Notes: generated by a model from the sequence alone, not told the origin. DNA of 64,000 nt from Psychrobacter fulvigenes (GCF_904846155.1 NZ_CAJGZP010000001.1:2666001-2730000); one strand, 5' to 3'; positions 10,022 through 20,538 are shown, counted from the stretch's first letter. Translations and numbers: made by a program.

Positions 10022-10333
10022 TTAACCCAAAGCAATTTGAACGTCAACACCCGCCGCTAGATCTAACTTCATCAACGCGTCCACAGTTTTGTCAGTAGGC
10101 TGAACGATATCAACCATGCGCTTGTGAGTACGGATTTCGTACTGGTCACGAGCGTCTTTATTGACGTGTGGCGAGGTTAGAACGTTGAAGCGCTCAATGC
10201 GAGTCGGCAACGGTACAGGACCACAAATTTGCGCACCAGTGCGCTTTGCAGTATCGACAATCTCTTGCGCCGACTGATCAATCAGACGATGATCAAAAGA
10301 TTTGAGTCGGATACGGATTCTCTGGTTAGCCAT
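10022..10333 (-). CDS. rpsJ: 30S ribosomal protein S10 (uS10)
   Basis: A 103-aa protein, first gene of the S10 operon and also the NusE antitermination factor. It begins [20 protein letters not shown] and carries the [20 protein letters not shown] loop. It is preceded by the operon leader and promoter. Confidence 0.99.
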   Translation of the reverse strand: MANQRIRIRLKSFDHRLIDQSAQEIVDTAKRTGAQICGPVPLPTRIERFNVLTSPHVNKDARDQYEIRTHKRMVDIVQPTDKTVDALMKLDLAAGVDVQIALG

Positions 10334-10629
10334 GCCAGCAAGCTCCTAATATGTGCTTTCGTCATTCTTGCTGTGCAAGTGGATGACCAAAAGCCGTTTG
10401 GTTAAAGATTCACTTCAAGCGGCTTAATATTCTTTTAATAGAACGAGCAGCGTGCTAAAAGCAAAATAATTTAAAGCCCCGCCAACCCTCCCACTTTTAT
10501 GGATGTCAGCAAAGGCATAATGAAATAGTGCTAGAAACGATGCTCTAGCTGTAACAGCGACCGCTTTTACTTAGGCGGAAGCTTATAATTCAGTGGTGTA
10601 TATTATACAGACAATTCATCTGATTGCAA
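10334..10629 (-). promoter_or_regulatory. S10 operon promoter and structured leader
   Basis: On the minus strand a -35 TTGCAA (10624-10629), 16-bp spacer and perfect -10 TATAAT (10602-10607) place transcription start near 10595, giving a leader of about 260 nt before rpsJ. The leader contains a 10-bp hairpin with one G-U pair (10391-10400 with 10416-10425) and a CCGC/GCGG hairpin near 10561-10577. By analogy with E. coli this could be an L4-responsive leader; the ligand is inferred. Apart from this leader, 10334-10713 holds no gene. Confidence 0.65.
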
Positions 10630-10713
10630 CGCCAATATTTAGAACCTTTATCAAAGATAATATGCCCAAAAACCCCTTTTTTATATAGAGATTCGTCATG
10701 TTTATAAATGCTC

Positions 10714-12324
10714 TTAGTCTAATACAATATCATATTGTTCTTGAGTATATAGATTTTCTACTTCAAAAGTAATCACTCTGCCTAATAGGTATTCTAAATC
10801 TGCAACCGTATCAGCCTCTGTAGTCAGCAATAAGTCAATAACAGCTGCATGAGCCACGACGGTGAATTTTTTGGGTGAGTTATAAGTACGGGCACAGCGC
10901 ATAATTTCACGAAATATCTCAAAGCATACCGTTTCAGCGGTTTTGACAAACCCTCGACCCTGACAAGTGGAGCAGGGTTCGCACAGCTGCTGACCAAGCG
11001 ACTCACGAGTACGCTTACGAGTCATTTCAACCAGCCCAAGCTCGCTGACCTGCGTGATATTAGTCTTAGCATAATCTTGCGCCAGCTGCTCTTGCAGACT
11101 TGTCAGCACATCATCTTTGTGCTCTTGCTCTAACATATCAATGAAATCTAAAATGATGATTCCACCTAAGTTGCGCAAGCGCAGTTGGCGTGCAATCGCA
11201 TGCGTCGCTTCTAGATTGGTCTTATAGACGGTATCTTCTAATGAGCGGCCACCGACAAAAGAGCCCGTATTGACATCAATGGTGGTCATAGCTTCTGTTT
11301 GATCAATGATCAAGTATCCACCAGACTTTAGGTCCACGCGGCGCTTAAGTGCATCACGCAGATCTTCCTCAACGCGGTGCACATCAAACAGTGACTGCTC
11401 AGCAGTATAATGCACAATGCGATCATAGACGAAAGGCACGAACTCTTTGGCAAAGTAGCGAACTTGCTCATAGATTTGCGCGTTATCGATAATGACCTTT
11501 TCAGTATCAGCATGCACTAAGTCGCGAATGGAGCGCAGTGGCAGTGACAACTCTTGATAGATAAGCTCTGAGCTTTGATGGTGGGTAATTTCTTGACGAC
11601 GAGCGCAGATAGTGCGCCATAGCTGTACCAGATAATAGATGTCTTCTTCTAGTTTAGCCATCGGTACTTTCTCAGCAGCGGTACGAGCTATCAGACCGCC
11701 TTGCAGATTCACTGTTTGCATAAGGCTTGTCAGCTCAGTTTTGAGACGTAGGCGCTCCTCTTCTCCATCAATACGTTGTGAGATACCAACGTGGTCGCTG
11801 GACGGTAGATAAACCAAATAGCGTGAAGGCAGTGAAATATTGGTGGTTAAGCGTGCCCCTTTACTGCCCAATTGATCTTTTGTCACTTGCACCAAAATAC
11901 GTTGACCTTCGTGCAGGCGATGCTGAATCAAGGTTTTGCTAGCAACAACCATTTCCTTTGCTTGGGTACTGACAACAGGCGGTGTCGGCGCCAGACTGTC
12001 AGCTGATGGTTGTTCACTCTTTATATCAGAATCTGTATCAGAAACGGTGATAAGGTCTTCGGCTGATTTATTTTTATTTTTTGCAACGGGCCTTGGTTCA
12101 CGCTGCATATCATTGACATGCAAAAATGCGGTTCTTGATTGACCGATATCGACAAAAGCAGCCTGCATACCTGGTAATACACGCACGACTGTACCCATGT
12201 AAATATTACCTACCAAGCCTAGCTTATGATGACGCTCAATATAAATCTCACCAAGCACACCATTATCCAAGACTGCCACACGGGATTCCATCGGACTGAC
12301 ATTAATCAGCAGCTCTTCAGACAT
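10714..12324 (-). CDS. rng: Ribonuclease G (RNase E/G family)
   Basis: Endoribonuclease that matures the 16S rRNA 5' end and decays mRNA. At 536 aa it is longer than E. coli RNase G (489). The S1 domain (from about residue 38) is split by a polar, acidic insert at about residues 80-125. The catalytic magnesium-binding aspartates are visible in TTIDVNTGSF (D350) and IIILDFIDM (D393), and a Zn-link-type cysteine cluster in LCEPCSTCQG (C448, C451, C454). It is the last gene of the mreB-mreC-mreD-maf-rng series, an order also found in E. coli. Confidence 0.96.
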   Translation of the reverse strand: MSEELLINVSPMESRVAVLDNGVLGEIYIERHHKLGLVGNIYMGTVVRVLPGMQAAFVDIGQSRTAFLHVNDMQREPRPVAKNKNKSAEDLITVSDTDSDIKSEQPSADSLAPTPPVVSTQAKEMVVASKTLIQHRLHEGQRILVQVTKDQLGSKGARLTTNISLPSRYLVYLPSSDHVGISQRIDGEEERLRLKTELTSLMQTVNLQGGLIARTAAEKVPMAKLEEDIYYLVQLWRTICARRQEITHHQSSELIYQELSLPLRSIRDLVHADTEKVIIDNAQIYEQVRYFAKEFVPFVYDRIVHYTAEQSLFDVHRVEEDLRDALKRRVDLKSGGYLIIDQTEAMTTIDVNTGSFVGGRSLEDTVYKTNLEATHAIARQLRLRNLGGIIILDFIDMLEQEHKDDVLTSLQEQLAQDYAKTNITQVSELGLVEMTRKRTRESLGQQLCEPCSTCQGRGFVKTAETVCFEIFREIMRCARTYNSPKKFTVVAHAAVIDLLLTTEADTVADLEYLLGRVITFEVENLYTQEQYDIVLD

Positions 12325-12497
12325 AGTGCCTCTTCTTATATTGCTTATCTTTATTAATAATCATTGGTTTTATTAATAAATAATAGAAAACAACTCAATT
12401 AAGTTGATGATTTTTTGTGACTGTACAACAGTGTAACAAATGCACCTCTACCCTGCCCACTGTCCTGCCGTATCATTATGTGTCTTAACTGTCTCTG

Positions 12498-13196
12498 TTA
12501 TACCTCATCAGCGCTAGCGCTATCCCGCGCAGCATCAATCAAGGCCAGTGTTTGCGCCAATGGTAGCCCTACCACATTGGTGTAGCTACCATTAATACGT
12601 GTCACCCATGCTGCGGCTAAGCCTTGAATACCGTAACCACCTGCTTTATCGGTAGGCTCGCCGCTATCCCAATAGCCTTCCATCATTGCCTGTGTTAAAG
12701 GCACAAAACTCACTTCTGTACTTTCGATAATTTGTTTTTGCCACACTACTGGTAATGGCTCATTGTTTATGGCTCTACCAGCAACTTTCGTCTGCTTATC
12801 AAGTGATGAAGTTGAGACCAAGGTAGCTTGTACAGCAGTCCATACTTGATGAGTGCTGTCAGACATTTGTTGCCACATGCTTTGAGCGTGCTTGAAGTCT
12901 GTAGGCTTAACCAGTACCGTTTTGCCATCGGGCAACACCCCAATCGTATCAGCAGTGAGAATAAGAAACGATTCACCATCAATTATGCTGTGAGAGTTAT
13001 TATCTGCAAATTCTAAACTTATCTGGCTAACAGCAGCTGCAGCTTTGGCCGCGACCATACGTTGAATGTAATCTTTTGGATGCTCATCGTCATACGGTGT
13101 TTCATTTATATCAACACCCATGATAGTGAAGTCTACTTGTGCACGCGTCAGTAGCTCGCGCCGACGCGGTGAGCCTGATGCAAGAATGATGTTCAT
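12498..13196 (-). CDS. maf: Maf-family nucleoside triphosphate pyrophosphatase
   Basis: House-cleaning enzyme hydrolysing dTTP/UTP or modified NTPs to NMP. The N-terminal signature IILASGSPRRRELLTRAQVD, the catalytic-loop ADT (LTADTIGVLPDGKTV) and the GGYGIQGLAAAWV motif are all present. At 232 aa it is about 30 residues longer than typical Maf, mainly through an insert near residues 115-140 (STSSLDKQTKVAGRAINNE). The gene lies between rng and mreD. Exact substrate class (YhdE-like or YceF-like) is not decided. Confidence 0.93.
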   Translation of the reverse strand: MNIILASGSPRRRELLTRAQVDFTIMGVDINETPYDDEHPKDYIQRMVAAKAAAAVSQISLEFADNNSHSIIDGESFLILTADTIGVLPDGKTVLVKPTDFKHAQSMWQQMSDSTHQVWTAVQATLVSTSSLDKQTKVAGRAINNEPLPVVWQKQIIESTEVSFVPLTQAMMEGYWDSGEPTDKAGGYGIQGLAAAWVTRINGSYTNVVGLPLAQTLALIDAARDSASADEV

Positions 13197-13210
13197 TATT
13201 ACTCTCTTAT

Positions 13211-13318
13211 TATACCAATCTCAAAAAAGTTCGATTAGCGACGTCAAACTCGCTGAGCCTATGTAAGTATAGTGCTTACACTCCTTTTCCTAGCTACTGT
13301 AATTTTTGGAAATGGTAT
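13211..13318. repeat. Intergenic repeat with imperfect terminal inverted ends (family A)
   Basis: About 108 bp beginning TATACCAATCTCAAAAA and ending TTTTTGGAAATGGTAT, so the ends are imperfect inverted repeats. An internal GTAAG/CTTAC hairpin is centred near 13272. It lies in the maf-mreD gap, has no coding potential, and resembles a short dispersed element I recall from Psychrobacter genomes. Only this copy is obvious in the window. Confidence 0.5.
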
Positions 13319-13433
13319 GTCTTATCATTGACTTAGAATTTATCTATGACTTAGGAGCTGTGTAAATTAGAAAGTCATCGGCAAGGATAAAGCCAAGCAC
13401 TTGGCAGACTTTCATTTACTATCTACCGAAATT

Positions 13434-13919
13434 TTAGCGAGTAAATTTACGCAGTGTCAACAGCACAAGCGGCCAACTGATGATGCTCATAAGTAAAGAC
13501 AGACCTGACTGAGCAACAAACTGACTTTGCGTAATAAGCTGTAATATCCATAACGTTAACTGAAAGGCCAGTAACCCTATTGTTGCTATCAACCAAGCGC
13601 TAGCCGCATTTAGCTGCTTGATATAAATACTGCTAAACTTGATCACCATGGCAACGATTACAGCTGAAAAGGCTTGTTGGCCAAGGCGAGTATCCATCAA
13701 TAAATCAGCAATAATACCAATCACAAAAGCGATAATGATTCCGACATACCGTGGCTGAAATAGTAGCCAAAAAATGAGCACCATGATCATGACCATTGGA
13801 CGCAGTGTCGCCATGCTAGGACTTAGTGGATAGACGTTGAGTGAAGAGGATATGACGAAGCTGAATGCAATCGTCATCAATAATATGCCAGTTGCATGCT
13901 CGGAGTTGGAATTCGTCAT
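13434..13919 (-). CDS. mreD: Rod shape-determining protein MreD
   Basis: A 161-aa integral membrane protein of the elongasome with about five hydrophobic helices. Typical features are the early VYPLSPSMATLRPMVMIMVL segment and the acidic turn GIIADLLMDTRLGQQAF, a conserved MreD feature. It follows mreC by 36 bp. Confidence 0.93.
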   Translation of the reverse strand: MTNSNSEHATGILLMTIAFSFVISSSLNVYPLSPSMATLRPMVMIMVLIFWLLFQPRYVGIIIAFVIGIIADLLMDTRLGQQAFSAVIVAMVIKFSSIYIKQLNAASAWLIATIGLLAFQLTLWILQLITQSQFVAQSGLSLLMSIISWPLVLLTLRKFTR

Positions 13920-13955
13920 GAATATTACCTTAACGATTATTTGGCAGCTGCTACT

Positions 13956-14924
13956 TTAATGCTGAGTAGGATACGCTGCTGCTGATAAGGTCTCAGAGCT
14001 CACCTCACTAGGCGAGTGTGGCCGCAGCACTTCCGTATCGCTGGCCAAGTCGCTGAGCTTGGAGGACAAAAATCCTGACGGCTTAGTTTGATTGCTTATC
14101 ACTTTATCTTGTAAGATCAATACATAAGCATTATCGACAAAGTTCGCTGCTGGAGTCACATCGATACTTCTAAAGTTGTCCGCTTGCGTGTCTTTGATGT
14201 GAGCGATGCGCCCAACTCTATAGCCTGCTGGAATACGTCCACCAAGTCCTGATGAGATTAACTCATCGCCAACTCGTACGTCTGAGGTTTTGAATACGTA
14301 ATTGAGACGTAATGAGGTCGGTATACCTTCTCCAGTAACGATGCCGCGTTGACCAGTCCGTTTGATGGTCACGGCAACCGACTGCTGATCATCAGTGATC
14401 AATAACAAGCGACTGGTATTTGGATAAACATTGATAATCTGCCCCAAGATACCATCTTCGTCGATGACCGTTTGCCCAACTTGTACGCCATCTTGCGCGC
14501 CTTTGTTAAGCACCACGATTTGCTTTAATAAGTTAGTATCCGTACCAATAACTTGAGCCAGATTCAAATCGAACAACTCAGGTTTGGTAGTCGATAAGAT
14601 ACCTTGCAAACGCGCATTCTGTGCCAAGATATAATCCTGCTGCTGCAGTTTCGCTTGTGCATGGATCAGCTGTGATCTCAATTGTACGTTTTCACGACGT
14701 AAGGCTTCTTTTGATTGCGCGCTCCCTTTCGCCCAATGTGCAGCATAGCTTGGCAATAAAGAGAACTGATAAATCGGCTGCATGGCAGCATGGCTAGTAT
14801 TGCGTACGGGATTAAACCATTCTGGATTTTTGCTATCGAACCACATCAATATCAGCGCCACTATCAAAGCGATAGCAGTCCTGCGAAGTGCGAGCGGTTG
14901 GCGGGCAAAAATACTTGGGATCAT
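13956..14924 (-). CDS. mreC: Rod shape-determining protein MreC
   Basis: A 322-aa bitopic periplasmic protein linking MreB to the wall-synthesis complex. The chosen ATG (14924) gives MIPSIFARQPLALRRTAIAL followed by one transmembrane helix, then a coiled coil (SKEALRRENVQLRSQLIHAQ) and the beta-barrel core with LLITDDQQSVAVTIKRTGQRG. The frame stays open to a TTG at 15008, but that codon lies inside a hairpin, so ATG is preferred. The C-terminal tail is Ser/Thr-rich. Confidence 0.92.
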   Translation of the reverse strand: MIPSIFARQPLALRRTAIALIVALILMWFDSKNPEWFNPVRNTSHAAMQPIYQFSLLPSYAAHWAKGSAQSKEALRRENVQLRSQLIHAQAKLQQQDYILAQNARLQGILSTTKPELFDLNLAQVIGTDTNLLKQIVVLNKGAQDGVQVGQTVIDEDGILGQIINVYPNTSRLLLITDDQQSVAVTIKRTGQRGIVTGEGIPTSLRLNYVFKTSDVRVGDELISSGLGGRIPAGYRVGRIAHIKDTQADNFRSIDVTPAANFVDNAYVLILQDKVISNQTKPSGFLSSKLSDLASDTEVLRPHSPSEVSSETLSAAAYPTQH

Positions 14925-15006
14925 AGGGTATCTAATAAGAGCAGTAGCCAGTACTGGGTATAAAGGTATTATATGAATTGAGGAGTCAAATGCCAGTAGT
15001 TGATGC

Positions 15007-15036
15007 AATAAAGGCAGTCTATTGACCGCCTTTATT
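15007..15036 (-). terminator. Hairpin between mreB and mreC
   Basis: AATAAAGGC (15007-15015) pairs with GCCTTTATT (15028-15036), extended inward by GTC/GAC after one mismatch around a TATT loop. On the minus strand only a short T-stretch (TTTATT) follows. It is probably a weak, leaky terminator or processing site that sets mreB above mreCD. Confidence 0.5.
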
Positions 15037-15067
15037 TATATCACTCTCATTTAAACGTCAGTCAAAC

Positions 15068-16096
15068 TTATACAAAAATCATATTTAGGCTTTTATTATT
15101 AATAAAATCAAGCGCCATACCACCGCCGCGGCTGACACAGGTAAGCGGATCTTCGGCAACGGTGACTGGTAGACCCGTCTCTTGTGAGATCAGCTTATCT
15201 AAATCACGTAATAGAGCGCCGCCGCCAGTCAATACGATCCCGCGCTCGGCAATATCGGATGACAGCTCAGGTGGGGTTTGCTCTAACGCGGCTTTCACTG
15301 CGCTTACGATACCACTTAAAGGATCACTCAGTGCTTTTTGAATTTCGTCTGAATTGACCGTAAAAGTCTTAGGTACCCCTTCAGCCATACTGCGGCCGCG
15401 CACTTCTACTTCTAGCTGTTCATCGTTGCTCAGTGCTGAGCCCACTTCTTGCTTGATACGCTCAGCGGTCGTCTCACCGATGACACAACCATGTGTCCGG
15501 CGTACATGGGTAATGATGGCATCATCAAACATATCACCGCCAATGCGAATCGACTCTGCATACACACAGCCTGACAAGGCAATAACCGCAATCTCAGTGG
15601 TACCGCCACCAATATCCACCACCATAGAACCACTGGCCTCATGAACGGGCATTCCTGCACCGATAGCAGCTGCCATTGGCTCTTCTAGCAGCATTACTTT
15701 GTTTGCTCCTGCTGATGAGACCGCTTCACGGATGGCTTTACGCTCAACCAAGGTAGACTTGCACGGCACACAAACCACGACATTTGGCTGCGCCATAAAC
15801 CGTCTGGCTTTTACCTTGGTAATGAAATGCTTGAGCATCTTTTGCGTGACTTCAAAGTCCGCAATCACGCCATCTTTTAGAGGACGAATGGCAGTAATAT
15901 TGGCAGGCGTACGACCAAGCATCTGCTTGGCATCGATACCAACAGCAGCAACCGTAGGGTTTTGCGTGCGATTACTACGTAGGGCGACTACTGTAGGCTC
16001 ATCGAGCACCACGCCTCTATTAGGAATAAAGATTAAGGTATTCGCAGTACCAAGGTCGATAGCGATGTTATTTGATAAAAATCCAAACGGGTTCAT
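15068..16096 (-). CDS. mreB: Rod shape-determining protein MreB (actin homologue)
   Basis: A 342-aa bacterial actin that guides lateral wall synthesis. Phosphate-binding motifs are visible: [11 protein letters not shown] (residues 14-24), [13 protein letters not shown] (about 163-175) and the adenosine motif [14 protein letters not shown] near residue 291. The N-terminus [16 protein letters not shown] fits direct membrane binding. It is the first gene of mreBCD-maf-rng. Confidence 0.98.
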   Translation of the reverse strand: MNPFGFLSNNIAIDLGTANTLIFIPNRGVVLDEPTVVALRSNRTQNPTVAAVGIDAKQMLGRTPANITAIRPLKDGVIADFEVTQKMLKHFITKVKARRFMAQPNVVVCVPCKSTLVERKAIREAVSSAGANKVMLLEEPMAAAIGAGMPVHEASGSMVVDIGGGTTEIAVIALSGCVYAESIRIGGDMFDDAIITHVRRTHGCVIGETTAERIKQEVGSALSNDEQLEVEVRGRSMAEGVPKTFTVNSDEIQKALSDPLSGIVSAVKAALEQTPPELSSDIAERGIVLTGGGALLRDLDKLISQETGLPVTVAEDPLTCVSRGGGMALDFINNKSLNMIFV

Positions 16097-17039
16097 TAAT
16101 ATATCCAGCGTCTTACAAATGAGGCGAATGAGGGTGACTGAGGTGATACTCGTCGGCGTTGATTAGATCAATCTGTCGCGCTCACGTTAACAAAAGCTTA
16201 ACCGTGCGACAAGTCAAAACTAAACAATAATGGCTGTAGCTATAATGACAGTATATAGAAACAGGGCTAAATTATACCGATTTAGCTCAAAAAAAACACA
16301 GGTATTTGCATGGTTAAGCAAGGATTTCAAATTTAAATGCTAGAATTTGTTACAGAAACAGAAATGTCATTATTAAACCCAATTAAGGATTTAATAATAA
16401 ACTCTTGTATCTATGCCGTGCCTTCCTTATCGATATACCCTGTTGGTATGCAGGATACTGTAACGCATTTGACGCTTTATTTGTTAAGCAATTGATAATA
16501 CATCAATAACTATAGTCAAGGAATTTTAAAATCGCTACAAGGCAACCGACCGCAGATAGTACACTAAGTACATCTAGGGCGGATAACACCGTAGCGATTT
16601 AAAAGTGCTCCGACCATACAACGTCACTTTATCATGACTCGCTATAATAAGTGCTAACCAAATCTTAGGTTTTTATAATGAATGCTCTTAAGCTTGACGC
16701 CACCATTGGATAGTATGACGGTTGATTTTTCATCAAGTTCCATGAAAACACATGCGCTATTATTACTGATAGAGTACACACCTGCTAAGATTATGCTGCA
16801 ATCGACCCCCTCCTCTGTAAACTTGGCACAGATGCTTTATAATAAAGCGGCTCAAATGCTTTATAATCAATCATCCAAATTAAGTCAAAATATTATAAAA
16901 AATATTAGCATTGTTAAACCATAGGCTTAAATCAGGCATAAATCATGCCAAACGTATTTATCATCGATAATCTATAAGCAGCTTGGTCATTATTAGCAAG
17001 CGCTTACACCAACAGAAACTGTCCTTCACTGGAGAAATT
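16097..17039. other. Intergenic region upstream of mreB and gatC
   Basis: This 943-bp gap between divergently transcribed mreB and gatCAB must hold both promoters. I could not assign either with confidence. It contains repeat family B at 16524-16604 and two copies of ATGCTTTATAAT near 16832 and 16856. No convincing gene is seen; an 80-codon open frame in it has poor start context and no recognisable motif. Confidence 0.5.
16524..16604. repeat. Palindromic intergenic repeat (family B)
   Basis: An 81-bp element with near-perfect terminal inverted repeats: TTTTAAAATCGCTAC (16524-16538) against GTAGCGATTTAAAA (16591-16604). The interior (GCAACCGACCGC, AGTACACTAAGTAC) can form a further hairpin. 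I recognise this as a frequent Psychrobacter intergenic element. It is non-coding and resembles a MITE or REP unit. Confidence 0.6.
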
Positions 17040-17354
17040 ATGTCACAGCAACCGTCAACGTCTGACAGTAGTGTCAGCCGTCAGGAAATTCTAGAAGTAG
17101 CTAAGCTTGCACGCCTAGGTGTCGATGAGGACACTGCTAGCAGCTATGCCGATGATATCAGTAAGGTATTAACATTGATGGACACCTTAGCTGCTGTCGA
17201 TACTGCCGATCTCACTCCGCTAGCGAACATTCACGAAGTTTGCCAAGAGCTGCGTGCTGATGTGGCAAAACACGATATCAACCGTGAGCGCAATCAATCA
17301 ATGGCACCTGCTGTTGAGCAAGGCTTGTACTTGGTGCCACAGGTCATTGAATAA
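17040..17354 (+). CDS. gatC: Asp-tRNA(Asn)/Glu-tRNA(Gln) amidotransferase subunit C
   Basis: A 104-aa subunit that bridges GatA and GatB. ATG 17040 is chosen because GGAG lies 7 nt upstream and the family core EVAKLARLGVDEDTASSYAD begins soon after. The central motif MDTLAAVDTADLTPLANIHE is typical. It is first in gatCAB, 67 bp before gatA. Confidence 0.95.
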   Translation: MSQQPSTSDSSVSRQEILEVAKLARLGVDEDTASSYADDISKVLTLMDTLAAVDTADLTPLANIHEVCQELRADVAKHDINRERNQSMAPAVEQGLYLVPQVIE

Positions 17355-17421
17355 CCTCTTACGCTTGTATTTTTCATTATCTTTTATTTTATGCAATTAA
17401 CATTTTGACGGACGACACCTT

Positions 17422-18918
17422 ATGTCTGAACTTCATCATTTAAGTACCCAGCAGCTGGTTACCGGCTTGCAAGACAAACAATTTAGCAGCCTTGAGCTGA
17501 CTGAGCACTTTCTCAAGCGCATCGACGCTTTTGATAACAAGATTAATAGCTTTATCACTCATACTTCTGAGACAGCACGCGCGCAAGCGCAAGCGGCTGA
17601 CGAGATGCGTGCGCAAGGCGATAAGCGACCACTACTGGGCGTGCCTATGGCGCACAAAGATATCTTTTGTACCCAAGGCGTGTTGACCACTTGTGGCTCT
17701 AAAATGCTGCATAACTTCATCTCACCTTATAACGCCACTATCGTGAGCAATATTGATAAAGCTGGCATGATTAGCCTTGGCAAACTCAATATGGATGAGT
17801 TTGCGATGGGCTCGGATAACGTTAGCTCTTATTATGGCGCAGTACATAACCCTTGGAAGCTTGATCATGTCCCTGGCGGCTCATCTGGTGGTAGCGCGGC
17901 GGCCGTTGCGGCAGGCTTTGTACCGGTAGCCACTGGTAGTGATACGGGTGGCTCTATTCGTCAGCCAGCATCATTCTGTGGCTTGACGGGTATTAAGCCT
18001 ACCTATGGCCGCGTCTCACGCTTTGGCATGATTGCCTATGCATCGAGTCTCGACCAAGCTGGCAGTATGGGCCGCAGCGCAAAAGACTGTGCGTACCTGC
18101 TACAGCCTATGGTCGGCCATGATCCGCGCGACGCTACTTCTATCAAACATGATATCCCTGACTATGTACAAGACATCAATGATGCCGAAGCAATCGCTGG
18201 TGATAAGCCACTCGCAGGTCTGCGTATCGGTGTGGCAAAAGAGTATTTCAGTCAGGGCTTGAACGCTGAAGTCGAGCAAGCAGTTCGCTCAGCACTACAA
18301 AAATATGAAGAGCTTGGTGCAACGATTGTGGAAGTAAACATTACTGATCCTGAGATCACCCTTGCAACTTACTATATGCTCGCACCAGCTGAAGCCTCTT
18401 CTAACCTATCACGCTTCGATGGCGTACGCTTTGGTTATCGCTGTGAAAACCCAACAGATCTAATAGACCTATATACACGCTCACGCTCTGAAGGCTTTGG
18501 TCCTGAAGTACAGCGCCGTATATTGATGGGTACTTATGCGTTGTCTGCAGGTTATTTTGATGCTTACTACACCAAAGCTCAAAAAATCCGCCGTTTGATT
18601 ATCAAAGACTTTGATGATGCCTTTGCCAATTGCGATGTCATCGCCAGTCCAACGGCACCAACGCCCGCTTATAAGCTTAGTGAAAATCTGGATCCTACTT
18701 CGATGTATCTGGGTGACGTCTACACTATCGCTGTCAACCTTGCAGGTCTGCCTGCCATCAGTCAGCCAGTTGGTTTATCAAAAGACGGGTTACCAATAGG
18801 TCTACAGCTAATCGGTCAGCATTGGCAAGAGAGCAAATTGCTCACCACTGCGCATCTATTTCAGCAGCATACTGACCATCACTTACAACACTCTGCTATT
18901 GCACAGGAGACGGTATAA
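17422..18918 (+). CDS. gatA: Asp-tRNA(Asn)/Glu-tRNA(Gln) amidotransferase subunit A
   Basis: A 498-aa amidase that releases ammonia from glutamine for transamidation of misacylated tRNA. The amidase-signature Ser-cisSer-Lys triad is visible: Lys in [12 protein letters not shown], cis-Ser in [17 protein letters not shown] and the nucleophilic Ser in [16 protein letters not shown]. The stop overlaps the gatB start (TAATG). Confidence 0.98.
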   Translation: MSELHHLSTQQLVTGLQDKQFSSLELTEHFLKRIDAFDNKINSFITHTSETARAQAQAADEMRAQGDKRPLLGVPMAHKDIFCTQGVLTTCGSKMLHNFISPYNATIVSNIDKAGMISLGKLNMDEFAMGSDNVSSYYGAVHNPWKLDHVPGGSSGGSAAAVAAGFVPVATGSDTGGSIRQPASFCGLTGIKPTYGRVSRFGMIAYASSLDQAGSMGRSAKDCAYLLQPMVGHDPRDATSIKHDIPDYVQDINDAEAIAGDKPLAGLRIGVAKEYFSQGLNAEVEQAVRSALQKYEELGATIVEVNITDPEITLATYYMLAPAEASSNLSRFDGVRFGYRCENPTDLIDLYTRSRSEGFGPEVQRRILMGTYALSAGYFDAYYTKAQKIRRLIIKDFDDAFANCDVIASPTAPTPAYKLSENLDPTSMYLGDVYTIAVNLAGLPAISQPVGLSKDGLPIGLQLIGQHWQESKLLTTAHLFQQHTDHHLQHSAIAQETV

Positions 18919-20426
18919 TGAATACAGTCACTGATAACAACGCCGTTCGTACTGACTTACTCGTCGATGGCTATGAAGTGGTCATCGGTATTGAGATTCA
19001 CTGCCAACTAAATACAGACAGTAAAATATTCTCAAGCGCGCCGACGGATTTTGGTCATGAGCCAAACACCCAAGCCAGTATCGTTGATTTGGGCCTGCCT
19101 GGTGTGTTGCCTGTCCTTAATAGCGGCGTCGTTGATCGCGCTCTAAAGTTTGGTATTGGTGTCAATGCTGAGCTAGGTTTATTCAACACCTTTGACCGTA
19201 AAAACTACTTTTATCCTGACCTGCCTAATGGCTATCAAATCACTCAAATGGCTAACCCGATCGTGGGCAAAGGCTATACCGATGTGGTAGTCAATGAAGG
19301 TGAGAAGAGTGAGTATCCCAAACGCATGGGAGTCACTCGCGCGCATTTAGAAGAAGATGCTGGCAAGTCAGTACATGATGCCGTCGATGGCATGACTGGC
19401 GTCGACCTCAACCGTGCTGGTACACCGCTGATTGAGATTGTCTCTGAACCTGATATGCGCTCAGCCAATGAAGCCCTTGCTTATATCAAAGCCATTCATC
19501 AACTGGTCACTTGGCTTGGGATTTCTGATGCCGTGATGGCTGAAGGCTCGTTCCGCTGTGATTGTAACGTCTCGGTGCGCAAACCTGGTGCAGAATTGGG
19601 TACGCGTACGGAATTGAAAAACCTGAACTCGTTCCGCTTCATTGAGCGCGCAATCAATCGTGAAATCGAGCGTCAAATCGATATCATCGAAGACGGTGGT
19701 AAAATCGTACAAGCAACGATGCTTTATGATCCAGAGCGCGACGAAACCCGCTCGATGCGTACTAAAGAAGACGCCAACGATTATCGCTATTTCCCTGACC
19801 CTGACCTGCTACCTGTACATATTGAGCAGCATACAGTTGATGCCATTAAGGCCGCGATGCCTGAGTTACCAGTTGCTCGCCGTGCACGCTTTGAAGAAGC
19901 GCTTGGGCTGTCAGAATATGATGCGCGTATCTTGACTGGTAGCCGTCAGCTGGCTGATTACTTCGAAGATGTGGTCGCAGAAGTTGGTCAGCAAGACGCC
20001 AAGATGGCGGCAAACTGGGTCATGGGTGACTTACTGGGTGCGCTTAACAAGGACGATCAAGACATCATTGATTCCCCAATTAGCGCCAAGCAGTTAGCTG
20101 GCATGCTAAAACGCATTAAAGATGACACCTTATCAGGTAAGCTTGCCAAAAAAGTCTTTAGCGCCCTGTATGAGCGCGAAGGCGGTAACGATGATGATGC
20201 AGCCGACAAGATCATCGAAGCCAAAGGCCTTAAGCAAGAAACTGATACTGGCGCGATTAAGGCCATGGTAGAAGAAGTGATTGCAAATAATCAGACCATG
20301 GTTGAAGAGTATAAGGGCGGTAAGCAAAAAGCCTTTAATGGTCTGGTCGGACAAGTAATGAAAGCTAGCCGCGGTAGCGCCAACCCACAACAGGTCAATC
20401 AGATCCTAAAAGAGCTATTAGACTAA
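18918..20426 (+). CDS. gatB: Asp-tRNA(Asn)/Glu-tRNA(Gln) amidotransferase subunit B
   Basis: A 502-aa kinase-like subunit that activates the tRNA-bound Glu/Asp. It shows the family start [20 protein letters not shown], the signature [20 protein letters not shown], and the C-terminal YqeY-like helical tail ending [14 protein letters not shown]. Its presence suggests that this organism makes Gln-tRNA and/or Asn-tRNA indirectly. Confidence 0.98.
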   Translation: MNTVTDNNAVRTDLLVDGYEVVIGIEIHCQLNTDSKIFSSAPTDFGHEPNTQASIVDLGLPGVLPVLNSGVVDRALKFGIGVNAELGLFNTFDRKNYFYPDLPNGYQITQMANPIVGKGYTDVVVNEGEKSEYPKRMGVTRAHLEEDAGKSVHDAVDGMTGVDLNRAGTPLIEIVSEPDMRSANEALAYIKAIHQLVTWLGISDAVMAEGSFRCDCNVSVRKPGAELGTRTELKNLNSFRFIERAINREIERQIDIIEDGGKIVQATMLYDPERDETRSMRTKEDANDYRYFPDPDLLPVHIEQHTVDAIKAAMPELPVARRARFEEALGLSEYDARILTGSRQLADYFEDVVAEVGQQDAKMAANWVMGDLLGALNKDDQDIIDSPISAKQLAGMLKRIKDDTLSGKLAKKVFSALYEREGGNDDDAADKIIEAKGLKQETDTGAIKAMVEEVIANNQTMVEEYKGGKQKAFNGLVGQVMKASRGSANPQQVNQILKELLD

Positions 20427-20499
20427 GGTTTATTGCTAATAGAGCGCACTGACTGCTCTCCCTAAAGTTTGCTTGCGTATAGAAGGAGATAATTAACCC

Positions 20500-20527
20500 T
20501 TGCAATGTGTACGATTTTGGGTAGAAT
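20500..20527 (+). promoter_or_regulatory. Promoter of tRNA-Pro
   Basis: TTGCAA (20500-20505), a 16-bp spacer and TAGAAT (20522-20527) lie 11 bp before the tRNA 5' end. This is a sigma-70-like promoter with one mismatch in the -10 box. Confidence 0.6.
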
Positions 20528-20538
20528 AGTCAGTCATT

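Noticed and set aside
16823..16840. TTGGCACAGATGC as another sigma-54 promoter before gatC
   Set aside because: The GG-N10-GC spacing fails; the bases 10 nt after GG are TT.
16682..16924. 80-codon frame upstream of gatC
   Set aside because: No ribosome-binding site, low-complexity and repeat-derived TTTATAAT stretches, and no recognisable motif.
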